Assembly: GCA_036346225.1 (NCBI GenBank)
Contig: JARFIW010001491.1
Span: 3,224,001-3,288,000 of the forward strand
Source of the DNA: Platerodrilus igneus
Taxonomy: Eukaryota > Arthropoda > Insecta > Coleoptera > Lycidae
Direction: 5' to 3'
DNA: 64,000 nucleotides
Below are positions 40,864-51,558 of this stretch, in pieces; position 1 is the first letter of the stretch; each line of letters opens with the position of its first letter. A model generated the notes under the pieces. The model made no database searches. It saw only the letters and a program-made list of their open reading frames with translations, and was not told the origin of the DNA. The translations under genes were made by a program, and so were the position numbers.

Positions 40864-43599
40864 TACTATACAGAATATTTTATATTTACCTTGCATATAT
40901 TATATTATTTCGGGGTTTAATTTGTTTTTGCTAATGTTCTGCTGCCATTTTTGGTGGTAGCATTTTTATAGGAACGAAGATTGTAATTGTGAAGATTGTA
41001 ATTATAATATAAATCAGTTAGGGAAAGCTAGGGACGGATTTAAGCTAAAGATAAAATAAATTACTTAGATCAGGGCGCACGAATTTGTTAATTTATAGAG
41101 TAGGCAAAATAGCTGGATTCACTATTAAATAATTGGCGAAAGCTTAGAAAATTTGAATCCATTTTAAATTAGCTAGATAGATTTGGATAGTTTTAAGTCG
41201 GCCCTTCAGGTCGCACCGGTAAGCAGAGCTGGCGACTGCTATCCGGTATTACGGATCCCTCACTGTTTTAGTGCACCGTAGTCAATATTTTTCAGGAAAT
41301 ACCTATTCCTAGCGAGATTGCTGCCTTCAAATATTTTAGTTTAATTCCCACTGACCTAAATACGTTTAACTACATTTGTTATTAATCGGCGATAGTTTAG
41401 TGAGTTCAAAGCGCAGGGCACGTGTTATTTTAAAAGCTCAGTATGTCGTATTAAAATACAATACCTACGTAAAATTCTATATTTTTAAAACTAGTTTCAG
41501 ACTGCGCAGAATGTAACTTGAGTTTTTGTCTCCAACTGAAACGTTGAACATATTGATTTAATTTTTACGGCAATATAAATCTAGGGAGCAATATACGAAC
41601 GCACAAATCATACGGCATCTTTAAATTCTGCGAAAATTAGGTATTTTTAGCTATACGGATAAACGGCAGACAAGGCTAATGCGTAATCTAACGCTTTCGA
41701 CATAATTAAATGCAATTATAATGTAAAACGCCTTAACGGTAAGCGTTATCGATTCGGCGTCGCGTTCCTCGAATTGCCCGGTAAATTTCCTTGCGAATTC
41801 ATGTATAATACATATGAAATTGTCAGGGAAAGAGAATTTTTGTATGGGTTATTGTAGTCGTTGCGCTGTGAGAACGTTGTCCTCGCACCGTCTCTTTATG
41901 TTTTAGGCTGTAACTCACGATTGGTTACAGATATTGATCTGCCGCTTGTTTATTCGTAATCTACGTCAAATTTCCGTGCGGATTCGTGGGTAATACATCT
42001 ACATTCCATTCGTTAATAACCTTTTTATAAAACTAGCTGATTTCGAGGCCAGAAGCACCTCGCCACGCTATAATAAATAATGGGAAAATTACACTCTCGG
42101 CGCTTATATTTAGCTCATTATTTGGGGATTTCCGTAATATTTACAATATTCGTGTGGACCAGATACGAATTCGTTGGCAAGTATCGACTTAGGATGCTTC
42201 CATTTATGCGATGCTAGCGTAATATCGCGGATGGGATAGTGGAGTCGAGCGGTTTAGTACACGACGGTTGTTTGAACAACCAGCCCGATCCTTTCAATTG
42301 GAGGGGGACACGGGGTAATAAAGCCTGACTCACGCAGCTTAAATATTATTTCGTTGTTTGTATTTATTATCTAATCGTGAAACTAAATTAATAAACAGTA
42401 AATTTTATATGTTGTTAGTATTATTTACAATAGTCAATGACGCGTTACTGATACGAGGGCCACCCTATATTATATTATTAAGTTATTCATAAAAATAGAA
42501 AGCTTGACAAAGATTGCCTTTACTTAATCTTATAATTAAGTTTCGTTCAAATATCAACATTTAAAATCGACAGTGAACATGTTAATTGATATAACAAGCA
42601 CAATTGGAGTTATTTCAAGCACAGGAAACGTTTTAGTATAATACAGGAAAATCAAGTAATAAATCGTATGACGAATTAATCCAAGCTCATTCAAAAATAC
42701 CTGTATTTTATGTAACGATTGTCCAGGTCGCAACTACATCTTCAAAATTGAAATACACACAGACTGAACATTAACTCAAACTCAAAAATATACCTTTAAC
42801 GTTTAGATTTCCTTTGATTTAGCGCGAAATCGTGGAACAAATATAAAGTCGCCTGAGTTCATTAATAACCATATTCAAATAACTAAAGTCTAAGATAACT
42901 CACCTATTTATTTTCGATAAAAAAAGTTCTCACATAGGGAGAGATGACACACATTTGGAATAATTTTTTAATTTGACAATTTAATAATCAGAATCATTGT
43001 AGATAAATTCAGAGGCTTTAACCGTCGGAGTCTGCTTTAGAATTGGTCCATGTCAGATTAAAGATCACTGAAGTCGACGTTAAGACAACTTTTGCAAGTA
43101 GTCCAGGGGATAGAAGGGATAGAGATGTTTTACCTTGCAAAAGGTCGGGTAGTTCAATTTTTTGATAGGTCTAAGGGGCCGGGACCGTAGTAAAAATCAA
43201 AGTTTTCGACCCCCTCTTGTGTGTGCACTGTGGCACGCAAAACACCTAAAAGAGTGCGTAGTATTCCAGTCTTTCAATCGTACTTTCTTACCAGTACATC
43301 GTAGAAATAAAAGTTCGGTATAAAAGTTGTAGAAGATAAAAGTTGGTACAAGTTGTGTATAAAAAGGGTTTCTTTTAGGAACATTAGCATGGGTGTAAAA
43401 TGTCTTTTGGCCGAGGCCTAGCCATACTACAAAGTGCTTCGCACTTTATAAAATATTCATGTTTTTCTTGCACTAAAAACACATTTTAATATCACACTAT
43501 TAAGGTATATTTTAAATATATATTCACGTTCACTCTGGTTCTAGAAAATAAAGCTAGATACAGAGATTATTAAGTTTATTCACAAATTTTTCTCCTTTA
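40864..43599. other. 2.7 kb without a recognised gene
   Basis: Moderately GC-mixed unique-looking sequence, with no ORF longer than about 60 codons that I trust and no match to the window's repeat families. A purine tract GGAGGGGGACACGGGG at 42300-42315 looks like a polypurine tract, but no LTR is seen beside it. Confidence 0.4.
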
Positions 43600-43935
43600 T
43601 TTCATCATCATCATCAAGTCTTTAGTCCTGGAACTGGTTGGATGCGTACATCCGTTATTGCCTATTCTAAGCTAACCTACACGTTTCCCTGAAATTCCCA
43701 CTGCCTACATTTTTTACTATCTGCGTGCAATAGTCCGATCCAGGTATAATTTAACCTCGCTTTTTCCCTATCTGTGTTTGTAATATATCTCGCACTATTC
43801 CCCAATTGCCTTAGAACGTGTCCGCACACATACTTTCAACGTAGCCGCTACTTTTTCTTGTTAGATAAAGCTCGGTTAGCTTCTATTGTTTTCTAAATAT
43901 ATACCCTATTTCACCGATATTCAGTGGTATTTGAA
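43600..43935 (-). mobile_element. LINE terminal 3' module with (ATC)n tail
   Basis: Minus-strand match to 57606-58159 and 63809-64000. The 3' end reads CCAGGACTAAAGACTTGATGATGATG, a microsatellite tail. Part of the ORF 3' end is deleted. It is separated from the main LINE copy by the SINE at 43936. Confidence 0.75.
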
Positions 43936-44086
43936 GGAGCGGCGGCTCTGTGGGGTAGTTGGTATGCGTGTGGCTACTACGCACATGGTCCCGGGTTCGA
44001 TTCCCGACACGGTTCGCTTGAAAAATGTTAGGCAAACATTTTCACAAAAATACCCCCTCGTTCGGATGAGAGGTAAAATGGAAGTC

Positions 44087-44133
<47 letters not shown>

Positions 44134-44295
44134 AGGTGTGTGTGTGTGTGTGTGTGTGTTGTCACGCACGTTAAAGATCCCTGCCTTGCTTGGAACAGCA
44201 AGGGTCCGGCAAAATTCCAAATTTTTCAGGTAAAAAAAACTAGCTTCCTGGCCAATGTAGTACGTTCAGGTGGAGTACTGGAAAATCACATGTAA
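43936..44295 (+). mobile_element. tRNA-derived SINE, copy 1
   Basis: The tRNA-like head (about 43940-44014) has A box TGGGGTAGTTGG and B box GGGTTCGATTCC. The body has CCCTCGTTCGGATGAGAGG, a TG microsatellite (44089-44160), GTCACGCACGTTAAAGATCC and TTCCTGGCCAATGTAGTA. It is flanked by imperfect direct repeats GGTATTTGAA (43926-43935) and GGTATGTGAA (44296-44305). Copy 2 is at 63505-63808. The minus-strand Thr/His-rich frames here are microsatellite artefacts. Confidence 0.85.
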
Positions 44296-44679
44296 GGTAT
44301 GTGAATAGGGTTAAGCAACCCCCATCACTTAACCGTTCGCCGAATTAATAGTTTTCTAATAAATCCTTTCGCACAATCAAGATTAGTTGAAAATATTGCA
44401 AAACCAACACCTGTAGTTGTTTATAATAATCATCAGGTTCAAGTACAATTATTTTTTTCGTCATTAGGTTTTCCGTCTTGGAACTGTTGGTCGCATACCT
44501 CCATTGATTTCGATTCTGAGCCAGCCTAAACATTTCTCTGAAATTCCCACAGCCTACATCTTTGATTGTCTGTGTACAATAGTCTAACCTAGGTTACCTC
44601 TACCTCTCTACCTATTACGCGTTATTCCTTCATGCCTTAATATGTGACCTATCATCCTCTCTTCTGTTTTTTCCGTTTT

Positions 44680-45985
44680 CTACATATTTCTTTTTTCCCC
44701 TACCATTTCTAGAACCTCTTTGTTATTAACTTTGTATGTCCACGATGTCTTCATCATACGTCTGTAGGCTTCTTTCTTTTTCCTGTCCGCTTCTTCTACT
44801 GTCCAAGTTTCACAGCTGTACAGTGCTGTGCTCCACACATATGTTTCCAGTAATTTTTTCCTTATTTCTATGTTTGTTGCCTTTGAACACAGTAGTTGCT
44901 TTTTCTTGTTAAATGCAGCACGACCTTGTGCTAATCTTTGTTTTATATCTTTTGTGCTTTTCCCATCTTGCGTTATTTGGCTTCCTAGGTAGCAGAAATC
45001 CTTAACCTCTTGTAAGTTCGTGTTACATATTTGTATTCTTGTTTTTGATTTATTTTTCCCTCCTTTGCATACTAGTACTTTAGTTTTACTTTTGTTAATT
45101 TTCATACCGTATCTCTCTGTTAGAACCGTTTCCATTTCATTGAGAGCAGCTTCTAACTCTTCCTTGCTAGATGCTAATACCGCTATATCATCTGCAAATC
45201 TAAGCATATCAATTTATATACTAGTACTTTAGTTTTATTTGTGTTAATTTCCATACGGTATCTCTCTTGCTTTTAACTCTTCCTTGCTGGATGCTAATAC
45301 CGCTATATCATCTGTAAATCTAAGCATATCAATCTTTTGCCCCTGTAGAGTAATTGGAAACGTATTTCTACATTTAACAATATTCATTCTCTCTTCGATG
45401 TACAAGTTAAGAATTAACGGGTATAGAGCACATCCGTGTCTCACCTCGTTCCTCACATTTACTTCTCAATGTTCCTGCTTCAATTCTATAACCGCTGTTT
45501 GCTTTTTGTATAAGTTACGTACTATTCGCCTATCCCTATAACTCATTCCAATCTTTTTGAGTATTTCAAACATTTTTTCCCATTTTACGTTGTAAAATAC
45601 TTTTTCTAGATCTACAAACCCTATACACGCGCTTTCTACTTCTCCTTCTCCATCATCACCGTCAGAGATAAAATAGCCTCCCGTGTTACCCTGCTTCGCC
45701 TAAACTCAAATTGATCTTCGCCTAGTATTAATTCAGCTCGTTGTTCCATCCATTTTTATACAATTGAGTTAATATTTTTGATACGTGTGCTGTCAAACTT
45801 ATTGTTCGAAAATTTTCACATCTATTAACGCCTCTCTTTTTTGGTATAGTGACTATGATGTTACGTTTGAAATCTTTGGGTATCTCGCCTGTCTCATGCA
45901 TATAGCTTACAAGTTGGAAGAGACTTTCTGTTACTGCTTGCCCAGCAGCTAACTCAAGCTCATCTCTAAGTATACGATATCGCAA
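44680..45985 (-). pseudogene. LINE reverse transcriptase, with duplicated active-site block
   Basis: N-terminal frame (45985-45728): LVSYMHETGEIPKDFKRN and CENFRTISLTAHVSKIL. The middle is eroded; then the frame 45456-45244 has VRHGCALYPLILNLYIEE (the GVRQGC-type block) and MLRFTDDIAVLASSKEEL. The frame 45207-44680 restarts at MLRFADDIAVLASSKEEL and continues to MKINKSKTKVLVCKGGKNK, CYLGSQITQDGK and YVWSTALYSCETWTVEEA, the usual C-terminal block. The FxDD box is therefore present twice because about 120-145 bp are repeated in tandem. The first copy is FTDD, the second the canonical FADD. Confidence 0.85.
45069..45333 (-). repeat. Tandem duplication of the RT active-site segment
   Basis: 45069-45212 and 45218-45333 both run from TACTAGTACTTTAGTTTTA to AATCTAAGCATATCAAT. 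The second has an internal loss of about 28 bp. Confidence 0.8.
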
Positions 45986-46009
45986 GACGTCCGATTCCTG
46001 TTCTAGTGC

Positions 46010-46940
46010 CGCTAGTTCCTATACTGCATATAAATTCCTTATATATTCTTGCTATCTAACCATTTTCTCTACATTATCTATGATGTCTCCTTCCACTACC
46101 CTTGTATTTAGGCTATACGGTTTTATATCCCTAATATTCCTTCTAATTAGTTTGTATACTTCGTCTGTCTTTCCTATTGCCATTGTACCTCTTTGCACTT
46201 TTCATCAATCCATTGTTCTTTAGCGTTCATGCATTTGCGAATAATTTCCTATTTTATGGCATTGTATCTCTGTTTTTCTGCTTCATCTGGTCTGTTTTCG
46301 TATTTTAGTCTTTCTTCTATTAAATTCAGGATATCCTTTGTTATCAATGGTTTCTTATTTTCTTTTTGTGTATACCCCAGAATGTCTCTGGCCGCCATGT
46401 CTAAACTGAATTTAATGCTATTCCGTTCTGTTTCACTTTTCTTCGTATCAGTAATATTCCCGATGTCTTTCAGCAATTCATTTGACTTTTTTTCGAATTT
46501 TTCGCGGATGCCTTTATCTTTTAGTTTCTCAAAATCAAAGTGCATTTTTTCGTTCATATTTTTTCGAATTTTTAAATTTAAGCGCGACCTTCATAATTAC
46601 GATGTTGTGGTCAGTGTCTATATCTGCTTTTGGGTAGCTTCTGCAGTCTTTTACTTGATTTCTAAACGGTTGTCTAACAAGAATATAATCTATTTGATAT
46701 CTTCCTATATCTCATGACATCTTCCACGTGCATCGTCTTCTAGCATGATGTTGAAATAATGTGTTTGTGATGGTTAAATTAGTGTTGTCGCAGAATTCTA
46801 CCAGCTTATTTCCCCTGTTGTTTCACGTGCCTAATCAGAATAAACCTACTACCGCTGCTTCCCTACCCTCACCGACCACTGAATTAAAATCCCACGTAAT
46901 TATTAAATTATCTGTCCTTTTACGCATTTTAGTATGTCTT
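46010..46940 (-). pseudogene. LINE endonuclease C-terminus and linker
   Basis: From 46940 down, the frames read LIITWDFNSVVGEG (GDFN degraded to WDFN), then the DTDHNIVIMK equivalent of the SDH motif near 46600. The linker frame 46557-46249 follows with MHFDFEKLKDKGIREKFEKK, ARDILGYTQKENKKP and ILNLIEERLKYENR, matching 61300-61565 of the plus-strand copy. Several shifts and stops are present. Confidence 0.7.
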
Positions 46941-47026
46941 TGATATCTTTGTAGTTAGCTTTTATCGCTTCCTCACTGTAGTAAGAGGTAGGCATGTATA
47001 TTTCTATTATTACTGTATTTACCGGT

Positions 47027-47305
47027 TTAGACTAATATAACCATGAGTATTCTTTCGTTCTTTTGTAAGCAATTTTCTACACAGTATCCTATCTTTTTTC
47101 GCATAACTCTCCCTACACCCGAATTTCCTTCTTCTGCTCCTGTATGAATTACCCTAAAGTCTTCGCTCCAGAAATTCCCTGACACTGGCCATCGAACTTC
47201 ACTAATCCCTACTATGTCTAATGCTAACCTATGCATTTCAACTTTCAAGTTCTCTAGCTTACCTACTTGCTTCATACTTCGCATATTCCACGCTCCGACT
47301 CGCAC
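47027..47305 (-). pseudogene. LINE endonuclease N-terminus
   Basis: A 92-codon frame: MRVGAWNMRSMKQVGKLENL, LDIVGISEVRWPVSG (catalytic Glu), FRVIHTGAEEG, VGRVMRKKIGYCVEN and ERILMVI. It belongs to the APE endonuclease family. The frame is lost afterwards near 47030. The ATG context fits the start used by the other copies. Confidence 0.85.
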
Positions 47306-47713
47306 GATGTTTCAAGCTCTTCCTTTATACTTTCCGATCACATCCCTGAAGTAGTCCCCTCCCGGAGATCCGAATGGGGGAATATTTTAACTCCGGAATC
47401 TTTTACCCCGGAGGATGCTATCATCTTAAATAACAGTTTAAGTACACTGCGTACTTTGGAGGTTATGTGGTGGTTTTCCGTTGCCTACCACATCGCAGTA
47501 GTGTGTCTTAGAATGTCACGCCGGCCCCTATGGTCTCGCCGCTCTAAGTACCGAAAGAGCAGCTGCTTTCTTTCGGGAATCTGCCTTAGTCCGGTTCTTC
47601 ACTACTGACCCCACCAATTTGGTAAAACCTTTGGTACGGGTCTATAGCTCCTTGAAACATGCAAGCCGTTCCACCCGTTCTAGTAATCCAGAACTTCTTC
47701 AAGGTGCAGGTCC

Positions 47714-48749
47714 ATTTAGAACGGCTCTTTTATTTATGTTATATAAATAAATACGTTTACAAGTAATTTTCTGATTGGTTGACTCCTTTAAGCATGTCTT
47801 TTAAAACACAGTGTGGATCTGAATCCATGTCAGGAGCGTCATTCGTTCCACTGCTAGCCCTTCCTTTAATTTGTTCGTTATCTGTAGCGTTTGAGTAACG
47901 TTCGTCTCTTTTGATATGTGACTCTCTGCTGATGCAGAAGTCGACAATGTTAACATATCTATAAATTGCCATGAGATCACTTGTGACGCTTTACCTGCGG
48001 TGCAAGATGTGGCCTCACATACTCAAACGCGTCCCATAAATTACGGATGGGTTCAATTTCAAATATAACGTCAATTCTGATTCTACCTTTATCTTTATCT
48101 ACACCGACATCTACGATCATGTCGTCGGTTTTATATTTTACGTTAAATAGCGTCGTTTTTCTTCATAAATTTCTCTCAACGCAGCTACAATATGCAACAA
48201 TATTACATACATCATATGAAAGATTTTGAGGCCAGGGTATATTGTTGATCTGTAACTACAAATACTAGGCGGGTAAGACGTTAGTCTACTCAAAAAGTCG
48301 AAATTTCGTCAGCTGTTACTATTACACGAGGTATGACAACCGCCAGATGTTTGCAGCTAAGATGCTATGTGAAACTCTTAGGAAACTAAACATAAGTAAC
48401 AATCTAGTAAATAGTTACTTACTCCAGATGGTTTTACTGTAATTTCTTTTAGTGCATAACTTTTTGCACATATCTAAATTATTTATGCGAGTATTCACAA
48501 GTGATTATGCCTTCTGCGTATTTTCACTTACCTAAAATATGCTGTTAAGTATTTGTTACTGCTTATTACCTAACTCTGTAAACACAAGGAATTTCATGCA
48601 ATTTTCTATGGGTTGAACGTCAACAAGCATATAGTTAAAAAATTGAAACAGAACTATTTTATTTTGTTTACAAAAAACTTGTTTAAACGTTCTAAAAACG
48701 TTGTATTAAGACTGTGATTTCTACAGAGTGGATATTGATCATTATTAAC
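47714..48749. other. No recognised gene
   Basis: Two small open frames (47757-47972 minus, 48047-48229 plus) without family signatures. The minus one (SHIKRDERYSNATDNEQ...) has normal composition but no support. Confidence 0.35.
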
Positions 48750-49352
48750 GCTTTATATAGTTCAAGCAATTTAAAATCCGATGTGCGTCATCAATATTTA
48801 TGATGTCATACAGGAGCACCGTTGCCGCTATGAAAATATTAAAATGTTGTGACTACAAGCACGATTAGCGGTTACATAATATTACCGAACATGCAACATA
48901 CATTTTATCAAATGTAAGTGATAATTTAGATATTCCAGACCGCATCGGCAATAAAAAAGTTCGTTTTCCTCCTCCTATGTATAGTAGAAGATGAAAAATT
49001 AAAAAGAATGCAATATAAATTTTAAAAAAAGCAGACCTAGCTGAGCATCGAACCTCGGACCTAGATCATGGAAAGTATGACCCTTAACGATGAGCCACTG
49101 AGACGGATCGGAATGTAAATAATACACGAATAGCGATCATTTCGCCCATCTCAACTTTAGCACGAAAGGCATGAATATCCCTATTTTAATTGAACACTAA
49201 TTTGTTAGATTAGTCGGCAACATTGAATTTTTGACCAACTTAACGCGTAAAATTTGTTGAAGATAGAAAAGCACAAAAATATTGGTTTATGTTGATATGC
49301 CTATTAATCACATCTATGATGTAAATCGGATTTTAGATTGCTTGAACTATAC
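48750..49352. mobile_element. Possible foldback/TIR element carrying a tRNA-like segment
   Basis: TAGTTCAAGCAATTTAAAATCCGAT near 48759-48783 is repeated in inverse orientation as ATCGGATTTTAGATTGCTTGAACTA near 49325-49349 (arms about 30 bp). Weaker matches outside include TTGTATT. It encloses about 0.6 kb with no ORF. No target duplication recognised. Confidence 0.5.
49033..49106 (-). ncRNA. tRNA-like SINE head
   Basis: The minus strand reads CCGTCTCAGTGGCTCATCG (A-box region) and, about 45 bases later, GGTTCGATGCTCAGC (B-box-like), then CTAGGTCTGC and a T-run. It resembles a degraded tRNA-derived SINE head. It does not close a full cloverleaf by eye. Confidence 0.45.
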
Positions 49353-49828
49353 AAATAACTATTTATATTTTTGAACCAGGATGTCAATACAAAGTTTTGT
49401 AGTTTTCTTACTACAACTTACGTTTGATTTCCAATTTTTTATTGCAGGGTGAGAAAGAAAATGAAAGTAAAACAATTAAGAGCATTAAGAGTTTTATCTG
49501 TGAATCCCCCACCAAATTAGTCTTTTGCAAACTCCGCATCCCCTTAAGGCCTATGCTATCTCCGCCAGAATACATTTGCTTTATACTTTAGTACATCTGC
49601 CCTTTATACCTCATAGAAAAAAGGGATGGTGCAAGGCTGCTACGTTCCTTCAAAGTTGAGCGAAATTTTGAAAAATAGCAATGTTTACGAAAAAATTTCA
49701 TTTCTTATTTATTTATATAAAATAAAGGTAAATGAAAGTAAGGTTCACTGCGTTAATAGATATAGTGTAATAATAGAAAAAGGTCATAATTTCCTTATTT
49801 TGGTTATCTGCGCTATTAATTCCGATGG
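49353..49828. other. No recognised gene
   Basis: AT-rich; open frame 49626-49832 has no recognisable family. Confidence 0.35.
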
Positions 49829-50830
49829 TTAAAGATGTTCGCCTTTATTGGTTTGCTCGATTAGAGAAAGGGTTGAATCGCCTGCCGCATTTTCGATCGG
49901 TAAGATGTTCATGGAGTACTCACAAATTCCGCAACAGTGCTTACAGATGGTAGAGTACTTTAATTCTGCAGCCACAAGCCTTGTTGTATCATTTTCTGCT
50001 GCTGTAGGAAATGAATTTGAGGAGCCGGATCTCTGGTAGTTCTTAGAGAGACAAGTTCTTGAGTGCTCTTCATCCATCCCCATTCCAACAGATTCTTTTG
50101 AACATCCAACCATGTCTGGATTTGGTGGTAAGTGCAAAAACATGGAGCATGGCAGCATCTTTTGTAGGTGGCAACTTCGCTATATTAAATTTACCTCCAG
50201 TAGCAGATTTTGAGAATAGGTGGTAGCGTAAAGTTTCCAATATTGTGGTTGTGTCACCACCAAACAAAGCCACAAGGATGCGCGCTCCTGCTTTTCAACG
50301 ATCCTTGAAGCACTGGCATCCGAATCTATAAATACACTTGCTACTTTTTGCAAACCTGAGTTTTTCTGAAAAAGCATGATAATTGTACTTTTGCCAATAC
50401 CAAAAAGAGAGGAGGTAGTATCGCACCCGCTCACAGCAAGGATAAGAAGGACACTTTCAGATGCACAGTTCTTGTAGAATGATACACAAAACAATGTATC
50501 AGGAGCACCATTTCTCTCAGGTTTTCTAAAATAGATCGAAAGAGGAGTAGCGAGAGCTATCACTAGAATTAGAGGATCTATGTCCTCCCCAACGATCTCC
50601 GCATCATGATATTTTGAAATTAGGGATACTGCACAGGTGCCAATCATGACGTCAGCATCTTCTGTAGCTTGCGTCACATCTATATTTAAACTCATTTCCC
50701 AGCACTGAAACAACACGACGTTTATTGTTTTCATTAGAGAGAAATGTCTCCCAGGGCACTTGAGCAATTGTTGTTCTATCACTTGAAATGGATATGCGAT
50801 TTCGTCAAGACCCCTCTGTACCCTTGGCGC
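49829..50830 (-). pseudogene. Multicopy GEDTD/GCDTTS-motif protein (PIN-like nuclease fold suspected)
   Basis: The reading starts near 50830 with MTSAKGTEG and AQVPWETFLSNENNKR in one frame. Frame 50782-50180 has NIDVTQATEDADVMIGT, EIVGEDIDPLILVIALA and LILAVSGCDTTSSLFGIGK. Frame 50273-50070 follows with AKLPPTKDAAMLHVF. The last frame ends with LKYSTICKHCCGICEYS, the Cys/His tail. These motifs in this order (GEDTDLL, GCDTTSxLxGxGK, LPPTxDAAxLH, Cys-rich end) mark a family found in very many copies in insects, hemipterans and cnidarians, probably spread by transposition. Function unknown; the Asp-rich motifs suggest a PIN/FEN-like nuclease. At least three frameshifts, and the N-terminus is cut at the palindrome. 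Confidence 0.65.
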
Positions 50831-51046
50831 TCGTCATTTCAGGATCTTGTGAGTAACCATCGAAATTGACCATAAAGTTGGGCACCATAATGATTTTGAA
50901 TAAATTTCACGTACCCTTACAAACGTCGTAAAAACGGTGATTTCGGTTTCAGACAATCTTGTGGAAAAGGAATCAACATCTATTATAACAATACGGTTTG
51001 TTGGGAGTTTAATCGTGTTAGGCAATGGTGAAAAGGTGGCATACAA

Positions 51047-51192
51047 GGATGATTCCGTGCCCTTCCAACTTTCCAACTTCTGTAAATAAAGGCACTGCGT
51101 AAGGGACTAATTCAATTTTCACATTGAATTAGTCCCTACCCAGTGTCTTTATTCACAGATGTTGGAAAGTTGGAAAGGGCACGGAATCATCC
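51047..51192. repeat. Long palindrome, two 70-bp arms and a 6-base loop
   Basis: Arm 51047-51116 (GGATGATTCCGTGCCCTTCC...) and arm 51123-51192 (...GGAAAGGGCACGGAATCATCC) are complementary with a handful of mismatches near the loop TTTCAC. It separates minus-strand coding remnants on the left from a plus-strand ORF on the right. Confidence 0.95.
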
Positions 51193-51395
51193 CAGATCTT
51201 CACCCGACTGCAAGTTTTAAGGAAAAATTACAGGAAGCTACCGCAAATGTCACAGAAAAGTTAGATCAGAATTTAAAAGCGGTTGAACAAAAATTAATCG
51301 CAAACGAGAGCCAACTGAGAGAGAAATTTATACAAGAAACTACAAAAACCGCAGAAAAGCTGGGAGCCAGATTTTTCGGTGGCCCACAGAATTAG
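51159..51395 (+). CDS. Small coiled-coil ORF, unidentified
   Basis: 78 codons beginning MLESWKGHGI inside the right palindrome arm. Residues about 20-70 are a clear amphipathic coiled coil (KLQEATANVTEKLDQNLKAV, then EQKLIANESQLREKF), ending KLGARFFGGPQN. The mirror arm encodes the same VGKLE/ESWKG start on the other strand (51076 leftward). It may be a gag N-terminus of an LTR element or a truncated host ORF. I cannot name it. Confidence 0.35.
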   Translation: MLESWKGHGIIPDLHPTASFKEKLQEATANVTEKLDQNLKAVEQKLIANESQLREKFIQETTKTAEKLGARFFGGPQN

Positions 51396-51544
51396 TAACA
51401 AAGTTTTCAGAGGATTAATTAAGAAACTTGCTGGAAAGATTTTCGGAAAACTTATAACACTTCGCGTAAAATGGAAGAAGATGTACTGAGAATGGAAGAA
51501 CCGATTAATTCCCTAACAATGCTGTTACGTTATTTCGTAGCAGT

Positions 51545-51558
51545 CACGTTGGGCGCCA
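51545..51558 (-). other. tRNA-Lys primer-site-like sequence, antisense
   Basis: The minus strand reads TTTGGCGCCCAACGTGAC, 14 bases of which equal the start of the tRNA-Lys complement used at 22891. A matching LTR was not found. Confidence 0.4.

Larger units (their letters stand above)
44296..47713 (-). mobile_element. APE/RT LINE, near full-length copy
   Basis: Order on minus: leader (47713-47306), endonuclease, linker, RT, 3' tail modules (44680-44296). The start GGACCTGCACC is shared with 56571 and 60186, which fixes the 5' end. With the module at 43600-43935 the copy spans 4.1 kb including the SINE. Family: a LINE with GTWN/RVGAWN-type endonuclease and FADD-box RT, of the kind often annotated as craniofacial development protein 2-like; I lean to an RTE-like clade, unconfirmed. 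Confidence 0.8.

Noticed and set aside
42300..42315. Polypurine tract of an LTR element
   Set aside because: No LTR pair or pol remnant was found around it.
43886..44295. Frames over the TG repeat at 44.1 kb
   Set aside because: They lie in a SINE; the Cys/Val and Thr/His runs are microsatellite.
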